From Brucella intermedia LMG 3301 (lineage in GTDB: Bacteria; Pseudomonadota; Alphaproteobacteria; Rhizobiales; Rhizobiaceae), in NCBI RefSeq assembly GCF_000182645.1, contig NZ_ACQA01000001.1, positions 248,001 to 312,000 of the forward strand: a stretch of DNA of 64,000 nt, written 5' to 3'. Made by a program: the position numbers and the translations under genes. Shown piece after piece: positions 1 to 9,149 of the stretch. Under the pieces are notes generated by a model, which had not been told where the DNA came from, searched no databases, and was given only the letters and a program-made list of their open reading frames with translations. Position 1 is the first letter of the stretch. Each line of letters opens with the position of its first letter.

Positions 1-102
1 ACCGGTCGGCCAATGCCTGCGGGCGACGTGCATTCCTTTATCCAGAATCGCAGCAATGCCGGGCTGGGGCTGGTCGCGGCGCATAATACCTTGCCGATCT
101 AG
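1..102 (+). CDS. C-terminal end of an unidentified protein (partial)
   Basis: An open frame enters from the left edge in frame 1 and stops with TAG at 100-102, giving the last 33 residues (ending AHNTLPI). Codon choice resembles the neighbouring genes, which is the main reason to treat it as coding. I do not recognise the family from so short a piece. It runs in the same direction as the copper ATPase gene but is separated from it by a repeat element and a dedicated promoter, so it is probably not in the same operon. Confidence 0.4.
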   Translation, partial: TGRPMPAGDVHSFIQNRSNAGLGLVAAHNTLPI

Positions 103-118
103 CACTGCAGTTGAAAAC

Positions 119-246
119 TCGTCAGGCCATGGCGAAAAGAGTGATTTTTGAGCACCGGAGCGGAGCGTACTTAAGGGTACGTGAGCACCGGAGCGCAAAA
201 AAATGCTCTTTGCAGCCCGGCATCATGAGGAACGCAACTGTAGTGC
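119..246 (+). repeat. Dispersed repeat, copy A (conserved arms, variable hairpin core)
   Basis: The two arms (about 119-150 and 205-246) closely match the reverse complement of 29971-30109. Shared blocks include TGGCGAAAAG followed by GTGATTTT in the left arm, and TGCTCTTTGCAG and GCAACTGTAGTGC in the right arm. The middle is unrelated in sequence to copy B but is also hairpin-forming (GCGTAC ttaagg GTACGT). It also holds a direct repeat of GAGCACCGGAGCG at 150-162 and 183-195. The short ORFs predicted across it are not convincing genes. Confidence 0.65.
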
Positions 247-325
247 TCGAGCCGTCTCCCGAAACGGCGGGGAGCCGCATTCGCGACAAACGCAATATCC
301 AAATCGAACTTGTGTCGAAAAGGGC

Positions 326-356
326 TTGACCTTCCAACGGTGGGAAGGCCTATTTA
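326..356 (+). promoter_or_regulatory. MerR/CueR-type promoter and operator of the copper ATPase gene
   Basis: A TTGACC -35 box (326-331) and a TATTTA -10 box (351-356) are separated by 19 bp, the over-long spacer typical of MerR-family promoters. Inside the spacer lies an inverted repeat, CCTTCC (330-335) and GGAAGG (343-348), closely resembling known CueR operators. The arrangement predicts copper-induced transcription of the gene starting at 406 by a CueR/HmrR protein. A fitting regulator is encoded at 12949-13398. Confidence 0.85.
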
Positions 357-405
357 AGGAGCAACTCTCGAATTATGCCCTTCCCGGGCGGTGAAAGGGA
401 TTGCC

Positions 406-2890
406 ATGAACAAGCCTGTAAATCACGAAACCATCAGCTTTCCTGTCCCTGTCGAAGGGATGAGTTGCGCTTCATGCGTGTCGTCCGTGGAAAAAGCTGT
501 CGCCAAGGTTCCTGGCGTCGACAAGGTGTCCGTCAATCTCGCAACTGAACGCGCCGACGTGACTTTCAAGGGCGCGCCGGATTTGCCGTCGGTGATCGAT
601 GCCATTCGCAAGGCGGGCTATGAAGTGCCCGCCGCCAGCATCGATCTGGCCATCGAGGGCATGAGCTGCGCGTCCTGCGTGAGCAAGGTCGAAAAGGCTT
701 TGAACGGCGTGCCGGGTGTGACCCGCGCCAGCGTCAACCTTGCAACGGAGCGGGCGCATGTCGATCTGGCCGGGCAGGTGTCGGTCGGTGAGCTTGTCAA
801 GGCCGTTGAAGCTGCCGGCTATGAGGCGCGGTCGCTTGATGACGGGCAGGGCAGTGACAAACAGGAAACTCAGTCCGAAAAGCGGGATGCGGAAGCGGCA
901 GAGCTGAAGAAAAGCGTCATCCTTGCCGCCCTTCTGACATTGCCCGTCTTCGTGCTGGAAATGGGGTCGCATCTCATCCCGGCGGTTCATATGTTCGTCA
1001 TGGACCGCATCGGCATGCAGAACAGCTGGTATCTGCAACTCGTGCTCACGACGCTGGTCCTGTTTGGCCCCGGTTTGCGCTTTTTCAGGAAGGGCATCCC
1101 GACGCTCCTGCGCGGCACGCCGGACATGAATTCGCTCGTGGTGGTGGGTACGCTCGCAGCCTGGGGCTTCTCCGTCGTCGCGACCTTTTTCCCGGCGGTG
1201 CTGCCTGAAGGCACGGTAAACGTCTATTTTGAAGCCGCCGCCGTCATCGTCACGCTGATCCTGATCGGACGTTTTCTGGAAGCGCGCGCCAAGGGGCGCA
1301 CCAGTGCGGCTATCAGCCGGCTAGTGGGCTTGCAGGCGAAGTCGGCGCGTGTCGTGCGTGATGGCGAAACGGTCGATGTGCCGCTCGAAGATGTTCGCGC
1401 AGGCGATGTCGTACAGGTTCGCCCCGGCGAGAAAGTGCCGGTCGATGGCGAAGTGATCGAAGGTTCGTCCTATGTCGATGAATCGATGATCACCGGCGAG
1501 CCCGTACCCGTCGCCAAGGAAAAAGGCGCGGAAGTGGTCGGCGGCACGATCAATAAGACCGGCGCCTTCACCTTCCGCGCCACCAAGGTTGGCCGCGACA
1601 TGGTGATTTCGCAAATCATCCGCATGGTCGAGGACGCGCAGGCCGACAAGCTGCCCATTCAGGCCATGGTCGACAAGGTGACGGGCTGGTTCGTCCCCGC
1701 GGTTATGGCCGCCGCCGCCCTGACCTTCGCGCTGTGGCTGGCGATTGGCGGCACGGGCATGCTCGGTTACGCGCTGGTGAACGCCATTGCGGTTCTCATC
1801 ATTGCCTGCCCGTGCGCCATGGGCCTTGCCACGCCGACATCGATCATGGTCGGCACCGGTCGTGCGGCTGAGTTCGGCGTCCTGTTCCGCCGTGGTGATG
1901 CATTGCAGACCTTGCGCGACGCTTCCGTAATCGCCGTCGACAAGACCGGCACGCTGACGCAAGGGAAACCCGCACTCGCGCATTTCGCAACGGTCGAGGG
2001 CTTCGACAGGGACGAGCTTCTGGCGCTTGTGGCAGCGGTGGAAGCCCGCTCCGAACACCCGATTGCCGATGCGATTGTGGAAGCAGCGAAGGCGAAGGGA
2101 TTGAAGCTCGCGGACGTATCGGCTTTTGAAGCAGTCCCCGGTTTCGGCTTGAAGGCGCAGGTTTCCGGCCATGAGGTGGCGATTGGCGCCGACCGTTACA
2201 TGGCGAAGCTTGGGGCTGATGTTGCTGCCTTTGCCGATGATGCGAAGCGCCTCGGCGATGAAGGGCAGTCTCCGCTCTATGCGGCCGTTGACGGCAAGCT
2301 GGCGGGCGATCCTCACCGTCGCCGACCCGATGAAGGAAACCACGCCAGCGGCGATTGCCGCCCTTCACGAGCAGGGACTGAAGGTCGCCATGATCACCGG
2401 CGACAATCGCCGCACGGCTGAGGCCATCGCCAAACGTCTGGGTATCGATGAAGTGGTTGCGGAAGTGCTGCCGGACGGCAAGGTCGAGGCGCTGAAACGC
2501 CTTTCGGCGGGCGGCAAGCGGATCGCCTTTGTCGGTGACGGCATCAACGACGCGCCCGCACTCGCCGCTGCCGATGTCGGTATTGCCATTGGCACCGGAA
2601 CGGATATCGCGATTGAAAGTGCTGACGTGGTGCTGATGTCGGGGGATCTGCGCGGCGTGGTCAATGCCATCGCCATATCGAAGGCGACGATCCGCAATAT
2701 CGGCGAGAACCTGTTCTGGGCCTTCGCCTATAACGTCGCCCTGATCCCCGTCGCGGCGGGTGTGCTCTATCCCTTCACCGGCACGCTGTTGTCGCCGGTT
2801 CTGGCGGCAGGCGCCATGGCTTTCTCGAGCATTTTTGTCCTGAGCAACGCCTTGCGGCTCAAGGCCTTCAAAAGCCCGATAGAGGCGTGA
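406..2890 (+). pseudogene. copA: Copper-exporting P1B-type ATPase, single-base frameshift
   Basis: Copper-translocating P-type ATPase of the inner membrane, exporting Cu(I) from the cytoplasm. The start is ATG 406, preceded by GAAAGGGA. Two N-terminal heavy-metal domains carry MSCASC near residues 19-24 and 86-91. The metal-binding CPC of the membrane domain is near residue 468, the phosphorylated DKTGT near 512 and the HP motif near 551. The frame is broken by one extra G in the GGG at 2304-2306: frame 1 runs to a stop at 2421, while the nucleotide-binding end ([12 protein letters not shown]) and the last two helices continue in the next frame to 2890. Restoring the frame gives about 828 residues, normal for CopA. 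The break is either a sequencing error or a true inactivating mutation. Everything else is intact, including the copper-type promoter. Confidence 0.85.
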
Positions 2891-2895
2891 ACAAG

Positions 2896-2921
2896 AAAGG
2901 CGCGGTGTTGACCGCGCCTTT
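2896..2921. terminator. Bidirectional hairpin terminator
   Basis: AAAGGCGCGGT pairs with ACCGCGCCTTT around a 4-base loop, directly after the copA stop and just before the end of the convergent gatZ-like gene. The A/T bases flanking the stem let it serve both strands. Confidence 0.8.
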
Positions 2922-2926
2922 CGATT

Positions 2927-4213
2927 TCAGTGGGTTCCTACGGCCTTGCCATAAGTCCGCACGACATTGCGGACGGCTTCCACCATCAGTGCATGCGGCG
3001 TTGCTTCCACCTGTCCCGAAGCGACAGCCGGATAGAGCGTGCCGAGATATTGGCTGATCAGCGTTTCCGGTATCTTGCGACCTTCCAGACGCTTCAAAAG
3101 CGCATCCACGGCAGCCGTCGCCACCGGATGCGGCCAGTAATAGCGGATGCGGTCGCTATAGGAAAAATGGCGTTGCAGCCGCAGTTCTTCCGCGTCCCCG
3201 TGGTAATATTTTTCCCAGTTCTTCGGCTCGGCCAGAAGCAGCGCTTCCATCTTGCCGCGCAGGGTTTCTTCTTCCGGCAGCTTGTCGAGGAAGGCCGCAA
3301 TCTGGTCGAGGCCATAGAGCGCCTCGCGCAGCGCGAAAGTCAGGCCGGGACCGACTTTCAAAATGGCGAAACCATCGTGAACCAGATCGGAAAGCGCTTC
3401 CACCGGCTGATAATCGGTCGAGTGCGCTTCGAACACGAATTGCGGCATTTCGCCGAGAACGCCGCTCAGCGCCGTCGCCTTCTCGCTGTTGTAAAACACG
3501 ACATTCTCGTTGCCGAACTCCACGCCGGGCTGCACCACGACGCCGATGGCGCGGGCAAAGGCATCGTCCAGTCCGAGTGCTGCGAAAGCCTTGCGGTGAA
3601 TGGCGACGGTTTCGACCGCCGCGTCCGGCCTGGTCAGTTCCAGCTCTTCGATTTCTTCCATCGCGCCGCCGGGGATCGGCACTTCGGTGCCGATGATGTA
3701 GACCGGCAGATCGTAGCCGGCTTCACGGGCGGCAGTTTCCGAAACTTTTGCAAGACGCGCCGCGCGCTCGGCGGTCACGGCATCGGGCAGGGCGACCGGC
3801 TCGCCCGCGCAGCCCATCGACGTGTCGAGATGGATCTTGGTGAAGCCCGCGCGCACGAAAGCGTCGATCATCACGTCCGACTTCGCAAGGGCTTCCTCGG
3901 CGGGCAGGTGCTTCCACGGGTTGGGACCAAGATGGTCGCCGCCCAGAATAAGCCGCCTGGTGTCGAAGCCGACGCGGGCTGCGATTTCTTCCACAAAACG
4001 GCGGAAGTCGGCAGGCGTCATGCCGGTATAGCCGCCATCCTGATTGACCTGATTGCAGGTGGCCTCGATCAGCACATCCGTGCCGGTCGCCACGCCTTCG
4101 AGCAGGGCTGCTTCGATCACCAGAGGATGCGCAGAGCAGATCGACGTGATGCCGCCACGAACCCCGCTGGCGTAACGTGCGGGAAGTGCGCTAAGAACTT
4201 TCGTGCTGCTCAT
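2927..4213 (-). CDS. GatZ/KbaZ-family protein (tagatose-bisphosphate aldolase-associated subunit)
   Basis: A 428-residue protein of the GatZ/KbaZ/AgaZ family. In enteric bacteria these are the non-catalytic partners that stabilise the class II aldolases GatY or KbaY, which cleave tagatose 1,6-bisphosphate in the cytoplasm. Family signatures seen are the N-terminal ICSAHP, the LGGDHLGPNPW block and the KIHLDTSMGC block, and the length is usual. It is the last gene of the sugar operon. Its ATG overlaps the stop codon of the kinase gene (ATGA at 4210-4213), so the two are translationally coupled. No GatY/KbaY-type catalytic subunit is present in the operon, so the protein may act with a partner encoded elsewhere or have its own activity in this lineage. 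The family call is firm; the substrate is not known. Confidence 0.85.
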   Translation of the reverse strand: MSSTKVLSALPARYASGVRGGITSICSAHPLVIEAALLEGVATGTDVLIEATCNQVNQDGGYTGMTPADFRRFVEEIAARVGFDTRRLILGGDHLGPNPWKHLPAEEALAKSDVMIDAFVRAGFTKIHLDTSMGCAGEPVALPDAVTAERAARLAKVSETAAREAGYDLPVYIIGTEVPIPGGAMEEIEELELTRPDAAVETVAIHRKAFAALGLDDAFARAIGVVVQPGVEFGNENVVFYNSEKATALSGVLGEMPQFVFEAHSTDYQPVEALSDLVHDGFAILKVGPGLTFALREALYGLDQIAAFLDKLPEEETLRGKMEALLLAEPKNWEKYYHGDAEELRLQRHFSYSDRIRYYWPHPVATAAVDALLKRLEGRKIPETLISQYLGTLYPAVASGQVEATPHALMVEAVRNVVRTYGKAVGTH

Positions 4214-5158
4214 GCTGGAACTCCGTATTTCTGAAGGAAGGCATCGATTTCAGCCATGGTCGAGGTGCCCTCCATCGGCCCCTTGACGCCAACGGCGCGC
4301 GCGCCGGGTGGCATTGGCGATGACGAGAGCGTCCTTCGGTGCCATGTCGCGCAGCCAGCAGGTGACGAATGCCGCGCCAAAACTGTCGCCCGCGCCGGTC
4401 GGGTCGATTTCATCGACCTTGAAAGCGGGCGCGAAAACTTCGCCGGACCGGTCGAAATAGCTGGCGCCTTCCGCGCCGCGCTTGATGACGACGGCCTTGA
4501 TGCCGCGCGCCAGCAGTTCTTCCACGGCGGCCTTTTCCTCGGTCGCCCTGGTGAAGAGGAAGATTTCCGGGCCGCTCGGCATGAACAGGTCGGTATTCTC
4601 CAGCGCATGGGCCAATGCCTGACGCATGCCCGGCAATTCCAGCATTTCCTTGCGGATATTCGGGTCGAAGGACACGGTGCCGCCCTTCGCCTTGATGCGG
4701 ATCGTCGCCTCGTGGATCGCCGAGACAATGCCTTCGGAGAAGAGCGCCGAACCCATGATATGCAGGTGATCGGCGGTCTCGATCAGCCTTTCGGCTTCCG
4801 GTGTCAGGCCGATGGCGCTGCATGCGCTGTGCTTGATATTGAAGATGAAATCGCGATTGCCGTCCGGGCGATAGCGCACGAAGGCGCTGCCGGTCGCCGC
4901 TGTCGGATGCACGCCGATGGCCGAAACATCCACGCCGTCTCTTTGCAGGCGTTCGACATTGAGCGCGCCGAAATCGTCATTGCCGACCGCGCTGACCATG
5001 CCGCATGGCTGGCCCATCCGGGCGGCCTGATCGATGAAGATCGCGGGCGCGCCGGAAGCGAACGGGCCGATCAATGGGATGGCGGACTTGAAGCCGTTGC
5101 CGGTTTCCACGGCCATGATTTCGACGACGATCTCGCCGATGGTGATGATCTTCTTCAT
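4210..5158 (-). pseudogene. PfkB-family carbohydrate kinase, frameshifted near the C terminus
   Basis: Ribokinase/PfkB-fold kinase that phosphorylates a sugar or sugar phosphate with ATP. The N terminus (MKKIITIGEIVVEIM, ATG 5158) and the C-terminal signature DPTGAGDSFGAAF with the catalytic Asp are present. One extra base in the GGG at 4306-4308 (CCC on the coding strand) sends the frame to a stop at 4250 with an implausible Arg-rich tail. Reading the adjacent frame from that point gives a natural tail, with VKGPMEG, ending at 4210, where the stop overlaps the next ATG. A true gene end at 4210 is therefore likely. As with copA, the lesion is a one-base gain in a G run, so a sequencing error is a real possibility. 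The neighbours suggest a kinase for a ketose or alditol-derived sugar. Confidence 0.8.
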
Positions 5159-5172
5159 ATGGGGCACCGCGA

Positions 5173-6165
5173 TTACGTGCGCATGGATTTCGAGCGCACG
5201 TCGAGCCAGACGGCGACCAGAATGACCACGCCCTTGACGATGAGCTGATAGAAATAGGGCACGGACAGCATGTTCATGCCGTTGTTGATGACGCCGATGA
5301 TGAGCGCGCCAAGAATGGTTCCGACCATGGTGCCGACGCCGCCGGCAAGCGAGGTGCCGCCAAGCACGACCGCGGCAATGGCGTCGAGTTCATAACCCAT
5401 GCCCGCATTGGTCTGCGCCGAGGACAGGCGCGACGAAAGCAGGATGCCGCTGATCGCCGCCATGACGCCGGAAAGCATGAAGACGATGATCTTGATGCGG
5501 TCGACGCGGATACCGGAATAGATCGCCGCTTCCTTGTTGCCGCCCGACAGATAGATGCGGCGACCGAAGACCGTCTTCGACAGGAGGATATAGTTGAAGA
5601 TGAACAGGACGCCGACGATCCAGATGATGATCGGCAGGCCGAGCCAGCTTTCCGAACCGATGGCAAGCCATGCATCATTGTCGATGATTTCGGGCGCGCC
5701 ATTGGTCGGCAGGCTGACCATGCCGCGATAGATGCCCATGGTCGCGACCGTGACGATGAAGGATGGCAGCATCAGCTTTGCCGAAAGCACACCGTTCAGC
5801 CCGCCCATGATGGCGCCCGCCGCAAGGGTGAAAACGACCGTCGGCACGAAGCCGAAGCCCATGGCGAAGGCCTGTGCCGCCACCATGCCGGATACGGCGA
5901 TGATCGAACCGATGGAAAGATCGATTTCACCGAGCAGGATCACATAGGTCATGCCATAGGCGGCGACGGCGATCACCGCCACCTGCTGCATGATGTTCAT
6001 GAAGTTGTTGAAGGCGAGAAAGCGCGGATTGAGCACCGCGAAGACCACGCAGAGCACGGCCAGCGAGATGATGATGCCGCCATATTGGCGCACCAGCGGG
6101 GAGCTGAAAAGCGAACGGCGGACTTCGGCGTCCACGGCTTTCTTCTGAATATCTGCGTTGCTCAT
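5173..6165 (-). CDS. ABC sugar transporter permease (RbsC family)
   Basis: A 330-residue inner-membrane permease of the ribose/xylose/autoinducer-2 class (BPD_transp_2). Many hydrophobic segments are visible, together with the family's GGTSLAGGVG(T) cytoplasmic loop that contacts the ATPase. Its start codon overlaps the stop of the ATPase gene (ATGA, 6162-6165), and it ends only a few bases before the kinase gene. It forms an importer with the two genes upstream. The solute is not known, but the linked kinase and GatZ-like protein point to a ketose, or to a polyol that is oxidised by an enzyme encoded elsewhere. Confidence 0.9.
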   Translation of the reverse strand: MSNADIQKKAVDAEVRRSLFSSPLVRQYGGIIISLAVLCVVFAVLNPRFLAFNNFMNIMQQVAVIAVAAYGMTYVILLGEIDLSIGSIIAVSGMVAAQAFAMGFGFVPTVVFTLAAGAIMGGLNGVLSAKLMLPSFIVTVATMGIYRGMVSLPTNGAPEIIDNDAWLAIGSESWLGLPIIIWIVGVLFIFNYILLSKTVFGRRIYLSGGNKEAAIYSGIRVDRIKIIVFMLSGVMAAISGILLSSRLSSAQTNAGMGYELDAIAAVVLGGTSLAGGVGTMVGTILGALIIGVINNGMNMLSVPYFYQLIVKGVVILVAVWLDVRSKSMRT

Positions 6166-7721
6166 TGATGCATTCCTGCTGCGTAGCTCATGACGGTTTC
6201 CGGCGTAAGGCCATCGGCATCGACGATGGCGGCGACATGCTTGTTGTGCATGACGGCCACGCGGTCGCTGAGGCCCAGCACTTCCGGCAGTTCGGAGGAA
6301 ACCATCAGGATCGCCGCGCCATTGGCGGCAAGTTCACGGATGATGCGGTAGATTTCGAATTTCGCGCCGACATCGACGCCGCGTGTCGGCTCATCGAGAA
6401 TGAGAATGCGCGGCTTTGTCTGGAGCCATTTTGCCAGCACGATCTTCTGCTGGTTGCCGCCGCTGAGCGATCCGGCAACCGTATCCAGCGAAGCTGTCTT
6501 GATGGCAAGCCGCAGCACTTCCGCCCTGGCGGCAGAACGCTCCGCACTGGAACGCATGAGCCCGAACGGGCCTGCCAGCTGGCCGAGCCCGACCATGTTG
6601 ATGTTGCGTTCCACGCTGTGCGGAAGAACGAGGCCTTCTTCCTTGCGGTTTTCGGTCACGAAAGCAATGCCGTTGCGAATGGCGTCGGACGGCGAGGAGA
6701 GGGCGACCGGCTTTCCGTCGAGGCGGATTTCACCCGTTGGCCGCAGCATCCCGAACAGCGCCTTCATGACGTCCGAACGGCCGGAGCCGACCAGTCCGAA
6801 AAGGCCCAGAACCTCACCGGGCTTCACACCGATGGAAACATCGTGAAACTTGCCCGCGACCGAAAGGTTCTTCGTTTCAAGGATTGGCGCCACGCTTGCC
6901 GATGGTCTTGGCGCGACGCGCGGCGGATAGATGTCGTTCATCTCACGGCCGACCATCAGGGCGATCAGCCGCTCGATGGTGGTCTCGCTCTTTTCGGTGG
7001 TCGTTACATATTCGCCGTCGCGCACGACAGTAATATCGTCGGAAAGCCGCATGATTTCTTCCATGCGGTGCGAGATGTAGATGACGGCGGTGCCGCGTGC
7101 TTTCAGGCGCTCGATGATCGAGAACAGGATTTCCGCTTCGCTGTCGGAAAGCGACGAGGTCGGCTCGTCCAGAATGACGACGTCTACGGGCTGGCTGAGG
7201 CCCTTGGCGATTTCAACGAGCTGGCGCTGGGCAATCGACAGGTCGCCGACCTTCGCGCGCGCATCCACCGGCAGGCCAAGCTCTTCGATCAGCTTTTCGG
7301 CGGCGGCGTTCAGCTCGCGCTCCCGGATGAAGCCGAAGCGGCTCGGCTCGTGATTGGCGAAGATGTTTTCGGCGACGCTGAGATTGCGCGACAGGCTCAG
7401 TTCCTGAAAGACGATGGCAATGCCGTTTGCGCGGGCATCGCGCGGGTCTTTCGGCGCATAGGATGCACCTTTGAGATGTATCGTTCCCGAAGTCGGCTTG
7501 AACACGCCGGCGAGGATCTTCATCAGCGTGGATTTGCCGGCGCCGTTCTCACCGAGCAACGTATGGACGCGGCCGCGACGCACGGTCAGGTTCATGCGCT
7601 TCAGCGCGACCACCGGGCCGAAGGATTTTGCCACATCGCGAATCTCGAGAACGGTGTCCGAAACGGCTTTTCGTTCGGATTTGGCGGCTGTCACAGTATC
7701 TGTCACTCTTGGGGCCTCCAT
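6162..7721 (-). CDS. ABC sugar transporter ATP-binding protein (RbsA family, double cassette)
   Basis: A 519-residue protein with two fused ATPase domains, as in RbsA/XylG/MglA. The first domain has Walker A GENGAGKST, signature LSIAQRQ and Walker B VVILDEPTSSL. The second has the degenerate GLVGSGRSD Walker A, signature LSGGNQQK and ILILDEPTRGVD, the asymmetry normal in this family. It drives uptake through the permease encoded next. The gene is separated from the binding-protein gene by about 150 bases that contain a strong stem-loop. Confidence 0.92.
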   Translation of the reverse strand: MEAPRVTDTVTAAKSERKAVSDTVLEIRDVAKSFGPVVALKRMNLTVRRGRVHTLLGENGAGKSTLMKILAGVFKPTSGTIHLKGASYAPKDPRDARANGIAIVFQELSLSRNLSVAENIFANHEPSRFGFIRERELNAAAEKLIEELGLPVDARAKVGDLSIAQRQLVEIAKGLSQPVDVVILDEPTSSLSDSEAEILFSIIERLKARGTAVIYISHRMEEIMRLSDDITVVRDGEYVTTTEKSETTIERLIALMVGREMNDIYPPRVAPRPSASVAPILETKNLSVAGKFHDVSIGVKPGEVLGLFGLVGSGRSDVMKALFGMLRPTGEIRLDGKPVALSSPSDAIRNGIAFVTENRKEEGLVLPHSVERNINMVGLGQLAGPFGLMRSSAERSAARAEVLRLAIKTASLDTVAGSLSGGNQQKIVLAKWLQTKPRILILDEPTRGVDVGAKFEIYRIIRELAANGAAILMVSSELPEVLGLSDRVAVMHNKHVAAIVDADGLTPETVMSYAAGMHQ

Positions 7722-7830
7722 TCTCCGTTGTCAGTCTATCGGCGGGACTTCGCTCGAACGAAATCCGCGATCAAAAGGGATGCGGCGGCGGCAGGCGCGT
7801 GGTGTTCGCCGGGCCGCCGCACGCAGAATG

Positions 7831-7862
7831 GAAACAGCGACTGGGAGGAGCGTCGCTGTTTC
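7831..7862. promoter_or_regulatory. Intercistronic stem-loop after the binding-protein gene
   Basis: A perfect 11-base inverted repeat, GAAACAGCGAC and GTCGCTGTTTC with a 10-base loop, lies just downstream of the binding-protein stop on the minus strand. There is no T-run, so it is probably not a terminator. Such loops commonly protect the upstream message and raise the level of binding protein over membrane components, as in other ABC operons. That role is inferred. Confidence 0.6.
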
Positions 7863-7870
7863 ACGCGGTG

Positions 7871-8773
7871 TTACCTGGTTTCGCCGTCCTTGGTGACGAC
7901 ACCCGGAACGATCGGCTGCTTGGCCGGAACTTCCTCACCCTTGATGACCTTGGCAGCGGTTTCAACCGCAACCTTGCCCATCTGGTCGGGATACTGGGCA
8001 ATGACGCCAACCATGACCGGGTCGTTCTTCACGGCGTTGCGGGCTTCTTCCATGCCGTCGAAGCCGATGACCTTGACCTGGCTTTCAAGCTTGGCCGACT
8101 TCACCGCCGAGGCAGCGGCCAGTGCGGCGTCGTCGCCGAAGCCGAAGATGCCGACGATATCCGGGTTGGCCTGCAGGATGTTCTGTGCAGCCGAAAGGGC
8201 TTCCGGACGGGTGATGCCCGGCTGGATCGCAACGATCTTGATGTCCGGATATTTGGCGATGCCCTTCTTGAAGCCTTCGATGCGATCGACGACCGACTGG
8301 ACCGTCGGGTAATCGATAACGGCGACATTGCCCTTTTCACCGATGGACTTCGCCATCAGTTCGGCGGCCTTCTCGCCGCCTGCGAAATTGTCCGTGCCGA
8401 CGAAGGAGGTCACATCGACATTGTTGGCCGGAACATCGACGGTAATGACCTTGATGCCTGCCTTCTGGGCCTTGTTGATGGCCGAGCGAACGCCCTTGCT
8501 GTCAACCGGCGAGATGACGATGACGTCGACGCCCTTGGTGATGAAATCTTCCACATCGGCGAGCTGCTTGCTCAGGTCCTGATTGGCGATGGCGATTTCC
8601 AGCGGCACATTCTCTGCCTGCGCTTCCTTCTTCATCGCGTCTGCGAGCGAGATGTAGAACGGATGCTGCTGGGTGAGAAGCGATGCGCCGATGCCTTCGG
8701 CAGATGCAGCGCCTGCCATCATGGCCAGGGCTACGCCGGAAAAGAGAATACGGCTGAGCGATTTGCGAAACAT
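7871..8773 (-). CDS. Periplasmic sugar-binding protein (RbsB family)
   Basis: Periplasmic solute-binding protein (Peripla_BP_4 fold) that delivers the sugar to the RbsC/RbsA-type importer. The start at 8773 is chosen because GGAGGAAATC sits directly before ATG and the protein then opens with a clean signal peptide (MFRKSLSRIL... AASA). An upstream in-frame extension to 8851 lacks both. The mature protein has the usual segments, GVDVIVISPVDSKG and the GIFGFGDDAALAA region, and is about 300 residues. It is first in a five-gene operon running leftwards to 2927. The LacI-family gene on the opposite strand probably controls it. Confidence 0.92.
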   Translation of the reverse strand: MFRKSLSRILFSGVALAMMAGAASAEGIGASLLTQQHPFYISLADAMKKEAQAENVPLEIAIANQDLSKQLADVEDFITKGVDVIVISPVDSKGVRSAINKAQKAGIKVITVDVPANNVDVTSFVGTDNFAGGEKAAELMAKSIGEKGNVAVIDYPTVQSVVDRIEGFKKGIAKYPDIKIVAIQPGITRPEALSAAQNILQANPDIVGIFGFGDDAALAAASAVKSAKLESQVKVIGFDGMEEARNAVKNDPVMVGVIAQYPDQMGKVAVETAAKVIKGEEVPAKQPIVPGVVTKDGETR

Positions 8774-8950
8774 GATTTCCTCCGAATGACCGGCGCTCGC
8801 CGGGGCGTCCTTCTGTAGGGACATGAACAAGGGTTTTTCCTGCAGGTTCATCAGTCGTCGCCAACTTCAAACCTCCCGAAGGGCAGGGCCTCCAGCTCAA
8901 GAAGAGCTTCCCTAGACATGATAGAGCTTGTTCAACGTGTCAATATAAAA

Positions 8951-8967
8951 TTTTTCACGTGTAAAAA
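8951..8967. promoter_or_regulatory. Candidate LacI-family operator
   Basis: TTTTTCACGTGTAAAAA is an imperfect palindrome centred on CG, the usual layout of LacI/GalR operators. It lies in the AT-rich gap between the divergent sugar operon and its LacI-family gene. A second ACGTG core occurs about 25 bases to the left. Assignment to the neighbouring regulator is an inference from position. Confidence 0.45.
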
Positions 8968-9149
8968 TTATAACGATTGAATTTGAACGTCATCAGCGCG
9001 GATGAGCCGCCGCCGGAACAGGAAAGCGTGGATCGCCGAAGGACCGCTCGCCGAAATTTGTTGCGTCTCAACGGAAAAAAATTTACGCATGGAAACAAAT
9101 TGGATGGCGCCGTAAAATCGCTATGATACCCCGAGGGGAAAAGCAGGGC

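Noticed and set aside
406..2890. Programmed frameshift in copA like that of E. coli
   Set aside because: The E. coli copA event is a -1 shift after the first metal domains that yields a short chaperone. Here the break is a +1 change deep in the ATPase, with no slippery heptamer or pseudoknot seen, so a mutation or sequence error is more likely.
6165..8312. A 715-residue plus-strand frame across the ABC ATPase and binding-protein genes
   Set aside because: It is antisense to three well-recognised genes, lacks family features and has His/Arg-rich composition typical of complementary frames in GC-rich DNA. The same reasoning removes other long shadows, for example 10744-12939 minus and 54844-56652 minus.
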